Positions 12,125 to 21,916 of a stretch of 64,000 nucleotides of DNA are shown in pieces. The notes below the pieces were generated by a model. It made no database searches and had not been told where the DNA came from. It saw nothing but the letters and a program-made list of their open reading frames with translations. The position numbers and the translations under genes are program-made. Numbering within the stretch: position 1 is the first letter of the stretch; each line of letters begins with the position of its first letter. Source of the stretch: Gnetum montanum (taxonomy: Eukaryota > Streptophyta > Gnetopsida > Gnetales > Gnetaceae); contig MNCI01001065.1 of NCBI GenBank assembly GCA_015680685.1, positions 788,059 through 852,058 on the forward strand, written 5' to 3'.

Positions 12125-12834
12125 CGATGAGTGGTGGACGTATCCCAACACTCTACCATATAAGTCATGAGTGTCTGCATAGGACCATAACATAATTTAT
12201 GGATGGATAATGTAATTATGCTAGTAATTAATGTTAAGTTCAAGATCGCTATCTTCCCACTTCAAGTTCATGGAGTTTGAGTATATGATTTAACTCTTAG
12301 TGAGGCATATGATTAGTTGATGTTGTAAGGATCTTAATGCTCCTAATGGTAAACATGATTGAAGATAAAATCCTAAGTTTAGTTAACTAAGAAAACATAA
12401 ATCTCACTTAGCCTGGTGTGATGGATATCTAGTTTTGATCTATTGTACATGCCTTAACTCATGTAGTTATCATTGGGATTATCAAGTGGTACTACCATTA
12501 AGTGAATCAATTAATACCACTATTGGGTTACTAGATAACTACACTTAGTGCTGGAAACTAGTTGTATCCATTCCACTTACTAATAACATGTAAAATAAAG
12601 TGCTTGAAATGAAAATGATTAACTAAAAAAATAAGGAAATTAGTCTAAGTAGACATAAAAAAAGCTAACTGGATATTGTAATGATGAAAATAAACCTCAA
12701 TCTTTATTGCTGGTCATGAATTATGTCCAAGTACAATTCACTTGAATAAAGACACAAGAAAACTACTCAACACCACACTATGGGTATTTACTCTATTACT
12801 AAACTATGAAAAAAACCTACAAGAGTTCAACTAA
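12125..12834 (-). repeat. 5' LTR of element M, inner part
   Basis: The LTR edge has decayed (CGATGAGTGG where TGATGAG is expected). The body resembles the LTRs of B and C, including the tract around 'tcttcccacttcaagttca'. Element C interrupts it at 12840. The remaining U3 end resumes at 25922, giving a reconstructed length near 790 bp, similar to relatives (843-896 bp). Confidence 0.7.
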
Positions 12835-12839
12835 GTGTT

Positions 12840-13700
12840 TGATGAGTCATCGTTGGTTGGCTACATCAATAAGGCCCCATCAACGTAGTGTCTATCCATT
12901 GCTTATAAATACATACCTACTAGCTACATTTATGCCAATCTAGATTTTAGTAGCAGCAAAGCTCTTACATTTTTTCCATTCAAAAGTTAGAATTTTTTCC
13001 CTGAGTGCCTACAGTAACAGTCATTGAGTGTACAAATATTTATTCAAGCATTGTTGTACTTGAGCATGATAATGTGTGCAACAATAAAGATGAGCTTTCT
13101 GATAAGCCTTGTAGCACTTTAGATAAATTAGCTATTTTATTTATGCATTTAATGTTTTCAATTATTTGTTAATTTTTTAAATTATTTTGCAAATATTTTC
13201 CAACAATTGAGTTAATGAGGTAATTAAGCTAGATAGATTAAATACATAAGTATGACCACTTCGAGTGTAACATGTATTCTCTTAGTAATCTCAATAGCAT
13301 TATCACTTGGTACACCCAGTAGTGTAGTGTTTGGTCACCCAATAGTGGATACGTGGGTTTAGGACATGTATGGAAAGTGGGAATGGATACTTTTGTTAGG
13401 ATTAGTTAAATGCTAGTTGATTAGTTAATTTAGATTAGTTAATTAAACTCCTTTTATCTACATTTTGAGAACCAAAATATTAAATACAAAATGATAAAAA
13501 TCAGATGCCTCAGTTACACTTAATCATACCAATGTACATCACAAGTGTAATTGGAAGGATAATGATTAACCTTAAGGCTAGATTCACTTCCTAAAGGGCT
13601 AGTGCACTGGAAACAATAAAGTCCATAGAATTCAACCAGATTGCACATGAATGCTTTGTGATTTGTATCGTTGGACATAGGGGTACCTCACTACTCATCA
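12840..13700 (+). repeat. 5' LTR of element C
   Basis: It pairs with 25021-25916. A TATA box lies at about 12902-12911 (CTTATAAATA), downstream of repeated CATCAATAAGGCC/CATCAACG motifs near the 5' end. Confidence 0.9.
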
Positions 13701-13719
13701 TTGGCATTGTTGCTAGGGA
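13701..13719 (+). other. Primer-binding site of element C
   Basis: TTGGCATTGTTGCTAGGGA starts directly at the LTR edge. It differs from the tRNA-Asp-complementary site by five transitions, as expected from cytosine deamination. Confidence 0.75.
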
Positions 13720-13852
13720 CTTTGTTTGTGGAATGTGTGCTATTGAGGTTTAAGTAAATATCACTAATATCATTGTATGAACCTAAAGGGAAAATATCAT
13801 TCCCACTATACATAAATTATAAAAGCACACTAACAACTTCATTTTATTTTAC

Positions 13853-16250
13853 AAAATTTCTTCTTCTTCTCACAAGCTTGAAGATAGTAAACGACAAGTC
13901 CCACAGAATGCAAGGTGGTATACACTCATGTAGATGAGTTTGTGCTGAATTTCACCTTCATACTACATCAAGATGAACATATGTGATGGTGTGATATGGA
14001 GGACAACATCATCTTTCCCCCTAATAGATCTCTACCTGGAATGCTACTTAAAACCCTTAAGAAGTTGAGCATAGTAGATCTTCACGAAGAGTGTGTTTTG
14101 GATGGATACAACATAGAACTATTATCCCACTAAAACACAACGTAAAACAGATAAACATCAAGAGAAACTCTATGAATCTACAAAGGGGAAACATTACACT
14201 AACCCATTATTCCTACTAGATCAAGAGAATAATGAGGATCCTCCCTTGGAAGGTTCTCAACATAAAGATTCTCCACCCCCTACTACTAATGAAGAGGGTG
14301 TGAACTTGACCCTGTAATTGGCTATTCATAAACTAGGATCAAGAAAGAGTGATAGCCAAGGTAGGGACTTAGGTGAACATTGTAATAATAAGGGATCTAA
14401 TGATAGAGATCATAATAAGTGCAAGAGTGGTGGTAGACACTACGGTGGCAGTGGTGGTCCACCTTCCTCTTCATTTGATTCTAAACATTCCTCTTCATTT
14501 GACGATTCTCATGAAAGTTGCCATCGAAACAACCATGATGAAGGTGATTGGAAAAACAACAATGATTATGAAGGCCACAAAAATCGAAGGGGTGGCCAAA
14601 ACCATCATTAATGTCATCAATGCAGCAATGATGATGAACCTTTACTAGCAACTTGAAGTATGCTTAACATTGCAAAGGTAGTAAGAAGTCCAACTAGGCA
14701 TATGAAGGATAATTGAATCAAGCATCTTGATATGAACAATATCCCAAGATTGGTGGGGGGTGGCAGGTACAATTATAATTTGTAGACACATCTACAAGCT
14801 TTTCAATATGCCTGTGTCTTACAAAACATATAGAATGAGTGGAAAAATCTCAAGCTTTTCCCAAGGATACTCATTAAGAAAGCTAAAACTTGGTGCTAGT
14901 ATTTAGAGCTGGAATTTATCCAAAAATACCAAGTATACTCCAAAGTCTCTAATTTGATCCAAGGCTAGAAAAAAGGAGCACATGAACCCTTGGATGCCAC
15001 CATGGATCGATACTATTCACTCCTACATCGATGCCTTGTCCATGATTACTCTTAGAGGGAACAACTTCACCACATCATAGATGGGCTGAAAGAAAAAGCA
15101 TAAACCACCTTTTACGTGTATGCCCAAGGAAGGTTTTCTAAAATAAAAACTCATCAAATCAAAAAGTTAATTGAGCAAGTAGTAAAAGAAGAAGGTGAGC
15201 TACAAAAGAGGGAAATGGCTAAAGAATATAATAGGGATCCATCTACCAGAAAATGAGAGGTTCGATTTTGTGACAAGGAGGAGTCACCACTTGATGAAGT
15301 GGTGAATGGAAAGACCTTGCACATGCAAAAATATATTTTTAACATTTTGGCCAAGGTTGACAAGTTATGGAACTCTTTGGATGAAAAGTTTCAAATCACT
15401 TTGAAGATTGTTGAAGAATCCAAAGAGAAAAATAGTGATCGTAATCACATGAGGTAAAAGGAAGCTAAACATGCTTACCAAAGAGGTAAGGGAAAATTTT
15501 TTGTAGTAGAGGAAGTTGTGTAGCCAAAATCTAATGATGAAATTAAATGTGACATCTTTTAAATATGAACATCCAAAGGGATGTTACCCTATGATGTCAC
15601 ACTTACAAGAGTCTAAAGTGTATGCATTGAATCCTTGCCTATCATGTAGACGATTGCCTTACCCTCAAGGTAGTCCAAGATAATTCCACTAGTAACAACA
15701 AGCTTACTACCCAAGTGGAACTCCTCCACACCTGTACGAATAATACCAATAGTGGTATGAATCACAATCGTGGGGAATGCCACTACCAAGGTAGTAGTAC
15801 CCTTATAGGCAACCAAATCTATATGGGTACTATGTTCAGTAGCCCATCTCCTCTAGAAGTTTTACAAGTCATGCCTCATTTTAGCATCACTATTATCCTC
15901 CAAAGTATCACTGAACACATTCACCATCTACTTGAGAGGAAAATCCATATCTATATCCTTATTATCCTCCACATCCCTCTACACCTACACCCCCACCTTC
16001 AACTCAGTTACCTCCTACTCCATCCATGTAGGGTGAAATTCCACCATATTCGCAATAACAAAATGTTACAAGGGCTGTGCATTCACAACAAGTTTTTCAA
16101 AAAAATGGTTCAAATAATTGATCAAGAAGATGACCTTTCTTCCAACCTAGCAATCCTCTCTAGCCCTCACATCCTACTCTAGCTGATCCCCTTGCATCTC
16201 TAGCACCCTCATCCTCTACATCAAATACCTTTGATCACCCTTCAAACTAA
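13853..16250 (+). pseudogene. Gag relic of element C
   Basis: The N-terminal motif FTFILHQDE is recoverable at about 13945-13980, although the start codon is not. A Gly/Ser/His/Asp-rich stretch follows (14318-14611), then the central Gag domain: LQTHLQAFQYACVLQNI (about 14785), LKLFPRIL, EPLDATMDRYYSLL (about 14985), HHIIDGLKEKA, YAQGRFSKIKTHQ. After a spacer comes a Tyr/Pro/Gln-rich tail (about 15690-16060). D has the same central motifs in better condition (HLQAFYDAC, EPLDMALERYYALL, YHIIDGLRNKI). The zinc-knuckle position is degenerate (around KCDIF at 15547). Gag forms the particle and binds RNA. Many stops are present. Confidence 0.75.
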
Positions 16251-16299
16251 GTGCACCTAGGATTCACACTATAATGTTAACCCATGCTATTTTTGATTG

Positions 16300-16640
16300 G
16301 ATTAAGGCTGGCAACCTTTTTATAAAAAGATCCAATCTAGGAAGTCCACTAACTTATCTATAGATTGCTAGACAAGAGCCATGCAAAGCTCTTCTTGATT
16401 CTAGTTCTATAGTTAATCTCATCTCCCATGATATGTTCAAGGCCTAGAACCTACCACCTCTTAAGAAGAGCAACATCCATTTAGAATTATTAGATCAATC
16501 GATTACTATTCCTTTGGAATTAGTAGAGGACATTGTGACCATAGTTTGTGGGTGGTCCTATCTTGCTAATTTTCTAGTAATCAAGGTGAACAACTACAAA
16601 AATGACTTCTCCATCATTATGGAAAGGATGTGGTTAAGCA
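16300..16640 (+). pseudogene. Aspartic protease relic of element C
   Basis: ALLDSSSIVNLIS (about 16388-16425) carries the catalytic Asp of the retroviral-type protease, but Gly of D-S-G is Ser. NLPPLKKSNIHLELLDQSI and NFLVIKVNNY follow, typical of the flap and C-terminal half in this lineage. It lies between the Pro/Tyr-rich gag tail and the RT linker. It is interrupted by stops. Confidence 0.7.
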
Positions 16641-16839
16641 TAGTTGATGCTTGAATGTGTATACGGGACCTATCTCTCAAAATATCTAAGGAAAATAAGT
16701 TAGGCAAGATTGAGAGAAAGTGTATTCCATGCATCACATATAACAACAATGGGTGCCATTGTGTGCAAAGAATTTGGTCCATCAAGAGCACATACATTAA
16801 GGCATGTAATTAGTGTGCACAAGAAATTAATATTCAATA

Positions 16840-18560
16840 GTGTTTGTATGCAATAGCCAAAAAGTAGAAGCACACCAAGTGGCTAATAATTGATTTTGAT
16901 AGTAGAAAAATATGCATGGAGCCAATTGAGAGCCTAACATGTGCATATGTTGAAGGCATAGAAAAAATTGAACAAGTTCATTCCCAACTTTCTAATGAAG
17001 ATGATGATACCTATTGGGGAAAGTTAAAGATCCTTGATCACTTCAAGCAGGAGCCTGTAGAACTAAAAAATTTACCAACTGGTATGGGGTATGCATTTTT
17101 AAAGAATGGTAAACTGGTCATCATTAATGCTAAACTTGCTCCTAAACAAAAAGAAAAGTTGTTGAAGGTGGTGAATAAATGGTCAATAGTCTTTGCTTGG
17201 TCATATTCAGAACTAATAGGAATCGATCCAAGGATATGCCAGTGTTGCATCTACACTGATCCAACCATGAAGCCTAGAAGGCAGCAACAAAGGTGGTTGA
17301 ACCCCAAATTAAAGTAAATATTCAAGGAGGAGATAAAAAAACTCCTCAAGGTGAGGTTTATCTATCCAATCGCAGATAGTGAGTGGGTTAGTCTACTCGT
17401 AATAGTACCAAAGAAGAATGGAAAATGGAGGGTTTGCATTGACTTTAGGCTGTTAAATATGGCACCATTTAAGGATCACTTTCCTTTGCCATTTTTAGAC
17501 CAAGTGTTAGGTACCATATCTGGGCATTATTATTATAGCTTTTTGGATGGTTATAGTGGTTATAACCAAATTCAAATTGCACCTAAAGATTAGGCCAAAA
17601 CAACATTCATGAGTCCTTGGGGAACTTTTGCATAGTGTAAGATGCCATTTGGCCTATGCAATGCCCTTGAAACATTCCAATGCTTGGTCTTGAGTATCTT
17701 TCAATAACAAATTAGTAGTGGTGTTGAAGTTTTCATGGATGACTTATACACCTATGAAGCTACATTTGAGCAAGCCTTGGACCTACTTGAGCAAGTATTG
17801 AAGAGATGTATAGAGACAAACCTACACCTCAATTGGAAAAAGAGCCATCTCATGATCCAACAAGGCATTGTCCTAGGGCATCGAATTTCACAAAAATGGA
17901 TTGAGGTAGACCTAGAAAAGATAAGGGTCATCAAGGAATAACATGCAACTAGAGACCATTAAAAATGTTTGGTCATATCTTGGACACACTGGTTACTACT
18001 GGAGTTTTATTGAGAATTTCTTTAAGATTGCAAAGCCATTGGTAGAACTTACAAAGAAAGATGCACCTTTCATTTGGACTAAGAAATGTGAACACGCATT
18101 CCAAAAAATAAAGGAAACACCAATCCTATGAGCACTAGATTGGTCCAAACCATTCCATATCATGATAGATGCATCTAACTATGTTTTGGGAATAGTGCTC
18201 ATGTAGCTGGATAATAAGAAACATCCATATTATATTCACTACACAAGTAGAAGCATTATGGGGATACAATTAAATTACAACACCATAGAGAAAGAATTAA
18301 TGGTAGTGGTGTACATGCTAGAAAAATTTTAGACATTATGTACTAGATTATAAGGTATTTGTACATACAGACCATAGTGCAATTCATTTCCTTATGAACA
18401 AGCCAACGGTGAGCCCTCGTGTTATATGGTGGCTTGTGGTCTTGCAAGAATTTGATATTACTATGGTAGATCAAAAAGGAACCAAAAATGTGATCACTAA
18501 CCATCTTTCTCATTTAAGATGGGATAACAAATAGGAGGAGAGGTTTCTATTTGATTAATT
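16840..18560 (+). pseudogene. Reverse transcriptase and RNase H relic of element C
   Basis: One frame holds most of RT with few stops: linker MEPIESLTCAYVEG (16916), QVHSQLSN, DPRICQCCIYTDP (about 17225), VIVPKKNGKWRVCIDFRLLN (about 17399-17458), FLDGYSGYNQIQIAPKD (17540-17590), WGTFA, MPFGLCNA (17641), and the catalytic FMDDLYTY (about 17733; usual form YIDD/YMDD). A one-base shift near 17941 leads to the thumb/connection (YLGHTGYYWSFIENF) and RNase H (FHIMIDASNYVLGIVL, about 18150-18200; EKELMVVVYMLEKF, about 18289-18330). Stops replace Gln or Arg codons at several places. This copy cannot make an active enzyme. Confidence 0.85.
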
Positions 18561-18639
18561 TCCAAATGAACTCCTCTTTATTGGAGTAATAAGTGAACAA
18601 ATGCCTAAAAAAGAAATATGGTTTAATGGAATCCTCACA

Positions 18640-19967
18640 TATCTTCTTACTCAAGAGATGCCACAAGACTTGGATTTTAGGAAAAAGTAACAATTTCTTC
18701 ATTAGGTCAAATACTTCATGGAAATCAATGGCCACCATTACAAGGTGTGTGCTAATGGCTTGATCTGTTGGTATGTCCCTGACAAAGATCAACTATGCAT
18801 TCTCCAAGATGCTCATGAAGGGCCTTGTAGAGGCCACTATATAGGGAGATGCATGACCATAAAAATGTTAATGGCAAGATACTATTGGCCCATAATCTCT
18901 AGGAATATCCACTAGTTCATCAAGTCTTATGAATGTTGTCAATATGATGGGGGGATGACCACTCACATGAAAGGTCCTCAATAGTGGATTCAATCACTGG
19001 AACATTTTGACATATGGGGAGTTAACTTCATGGGTTCCATCACACCCATGTCTAACAAGAAAGTGTATATTATAGTAGCAATTGACTACTACACAAAATG
19101 GGTAGAAGTAGTAGCTGTTACTAATTGTACATTATCCACTATTGCCAAATTTATATAACAAAATATCATGAATAGGTTTGGGTGCCATGTTTATTGATTT
19201 CTAATAATGGGACTCATTTCATAAATGCAACATTTAGAAAATTAATGTAAAGCTTGGGGATAAAACATAAATTAACAACACCTTACCATCCCCAAGCCAA
19301 TAGTCAAGTAGAGGTAAGCAACTAGGAGATTACAAAAATACTAATGTGAACCATTAGCAAATATAGGAAGGTCTAGAGTATAAAACTTAATGATGCTCTC
19401 TAGGCTTATCATTCAAATTAGAAACTTCCTATTAGATATTATCCCTACGAGTTAGTGTATGAAAAACTTCTAGTGCTCCTGATTCAATCCAAGCTTCGTA
19501 CACTCTCAACAGCCTATGATTTAAACCTTAACATAATTCTAGCACAAAAGGAAAGATTAATCAATCTAAATGTGCTAGATGAAAATTCATTGGTGGTCCT
19601 ATCCTTGAATGAGGTGAATAAGGCATTCAGGAAGTAGCATCATGAATTTAGAATCAAGAAAGTAAAACTTCAACTAGGAGATAAGGTTCTTTACTAGAAC
19701 CCCACACATGTAACCCAAAAGACAAAACTTCAAACATTGTGGGAGGGACCTTATATAATTGATCAAAAATTTTCCTATAGGGGCATGATAATTTACAAAC
19801 TTGAAAGCCCAAATAAAAAGCAATTGGTCAATATCCAACAAGTCAAACCTTTCCTAGAACCAAGACAAGCCAATGTAACTACCATCTCAATGAATGGACA
19901 TTCCTGTTCTATTTTTCAGATCTCCTCCCTTCAATTCAATCATGGGGAAGATGGCCATCTTTTCTAG
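18640..19967 (+). pseudogene. Integrase relic of element C
   Basis: The zinc-binding region HEGPCRGHY...YECCQ spans 18808-18945. The core has VNFMGSITPM (19021), IVAIDYYTKWVEVVAV (19075-19120), SNNGTHF (about 19200) and NSQVEVSN (about 19300). The usual Asp-Asp-Glu triad is therefore Asn-Asn-Glu. KLNDAL, YELVYEKLL and DLNLNIILAQKERL follow, then the C-terminal WEGPYIIDQKFSYRG (19740-19785, GPY/F-type motif) and a stop at 19965. No chromodomain follows. Frame changes occur within the core. Confidence 0.85.
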
Positions 19968-21916
19968 CCATTACCATGGCCTCTTAGTTTTTCTATATTT
20001 TTGCTTTTCATGTTTTTTATTTTGCAAATTTTTTATCTTCGAATATTTTCTAATTTTATACCATTTTTAGTACCTTTTAACTTTCTTGAATATTTTACCT
20101 TATTTTTTTCTTTTGTTTTGTTTTACATAAGTGTGATATTTTCTCATTTTTTCTAATAAATTCGCTTTATTATCACAGGACACGATGCTATTGTTACTGT
20201 TTACTAATGATGGTTTGTGATTAATGAGTGATTTTTGCTGTCTAGTTTCTATTTTTGAATTCTGATTCCTGATGACTTTAGCATGGTTTATTTTTCATGG
20301 AACAACCAATGAGTCCATGTCATTTGCCTATCCAATGAACTCTATGGTTTTCCTTATTTTTGGAATTTGAGGTCCCGTTTCATTAAAAAAGCTTTTAATT
20401 AATTGGTGAACTTGGTAGTTCCAAAATTTGGAAGGATCCAAAGGTTTGTAAAGGGTGTGACTTCATGGGGACTTAATACTCTTTGTACTCTTCTTCTTGC
20501 TTGAGTGCTTGAGTGTTTTTCATGGACTTCTTAACATTCCATACTACCTACTGAAGGAAGTCAAAATAATGTCATTGCATGGTGTGGTTTCCATTAAAAA
20601 AATGATGGGATTTCAAAGCACACCCCTTCAACATGAATAAGTCCTCACATGGTGTGGTTCCCATTTTAAAAAATAATGAAGAAAATGATGGGAATTCAAA
20701 GCAGACCCCTTGGAAAAATAACAAGGCTATAAGCACTGGTTATGGGACCTGAATAGCACTATGCTTGAAGGTCCCCTCTAACTAAGGCCCTCTCTCTCTC
20801 TTACTTCCTACTTCTCTTTTTTTCTCTTTGTGGAACTAGGGTTGTTTTGTGAAAGCACTCTTGTATCTTGAGTGAGTGGATCAATCTTAGAGTGGTGATG
20901 TGAGGTCACTGAAAGTATATGGTTTTGGTTTGGACTAAGGATGGAACTTCTTAGGTCATTTTAACCACAAATTTCACAAGGTACTTCTTATGACCTCAAT
21001 TTGGAACTCCATTTTTCCTTCTCTATCATCCGTCCATGCTGCCATAATTTACCTCACTATTGAGTTCTATGTTGTACTCTATGTCTTAGTCTAACATGTT
21101 GAGATTCTTGAGTGGATTCTTTCAAGTTGGTCCTTAACTTTTTATGATCATTAAATTGACTATGGGGCCCACAGACTCCTTAGTTGAGGTTATGCAAGGG
21201 CAACAAGGGCATGAGCCTATTATGGGAAGGACCCACTTGCATAGCGTTTGGCTTGATTAGTTAAGGTTCCTTACCTTTGACATCACAGCAACCCTATATT
21301 TCATATTTTCCATTGTGTTTTAAAAGTTTGACCAAAGTCAATGGAAGTCAACAATGGTCAACAGCTACATTGACGAGGCCTCATCGACACAGCTAACCAC
21401 ATCGATGAGGCTCCATCGATGAGGCCTCGTTGATGAAGTGCAAAAATACTATATACACCATTAGATACTTTGGAATTTTTTGTAATTTGCTCATAACACA
21501 TGGGGAATTTGTGTAATTTTTCAAAGCCCAAAACCTTCTAAAGCCCGTAACTTTCAAACGTTTTGTTCAAATCACTTCGTTTTTTGATCCTACACTTATC
21601 GGAGGTAAGATCTTTATTATGAGGGCCATAAACCTTAAGTTTTCTAATGAAATTTTTTTTAAAAAATTTTCTAACTCCCCTCAAGGGTTAGTAACCTTAA
21701 CAACATAAAAATATTAACTCTTTCGAGAGTTAACCCTTCCAACAGCCTCCAAGATAATTTATCAATGATAATGCATAAATAAAAATAATAATTGAGTTCA
21801 TTAAATTAGCCATAATCACAACTTGGCCAAGTGTAACTAACCTCAAGAGTTAACGTATCCAAATCATTTTAAGGTTACATAATGATTGCTAATCCATGAT
21901 CTTATTGAGATTATAG
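19968..21916 (+). other. Conserved non-coding block between integrase and ORF3 in C, with a U3-like segment
   Basis: No ORF is supported. Segments match the same interval of B by eye. At 21369-21435 there are GAGGCCTC-centred palindromic motifs (CATCGATGAGG, GAGGCCTCGTTGATG) like those in the U3 of C (25070-25100) and S, followed by a TATA-like ACTATATACAC at 21448-21458. This resembles an internal copy of an LTR promoter. The end (21888-21916) is the splice-acceptor-like sequence. Confidence 0.55.
21888..21916 (+). promoter_or_regulatory. Splice-acceptor-like sequence at the start of ORF3 in C
   Basis: GCTAATCC is followed by ATTATAG and directly by ATGGCACCC at 21917. The layout is the same in B and similar in D (TACTAAC...TTGCAG). 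Confidence 0.55.

Larger units (their letters stand above)
9084..12839 (-). mobile_element. Element M: older Athila-like element, 5' part only
   Basis: Minus-strand order is LTR (12125-12834, resuming at 25922), primer-binding site, gag and protease. The rest of pol is not present: B adjoins at 9083 and LTR A lies beyond B. M was struck twice, by B in the interior and by C in the LTR. Its gag matches C and D by eye. Decay is heavy, so M is probably older than B and C, as the nesting order also requires. Confidence 0.75.

Noticed and set aside
15715-16182. 155-codon plus-strand ORF
   Set aside because: The Tyr/Pro/Gln-rich gag tail in a neighbouring frame matches D; this frame gives a His/Leu/Ile-rich peptide without counterpart.
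21340-21600. A separate solo LTR inside C
   Set aside because: U3-like motifs are present but no LTR end, target duplication or downstream LTR body was found; B has an equivalent segment at the same place, so it belongs to the element.
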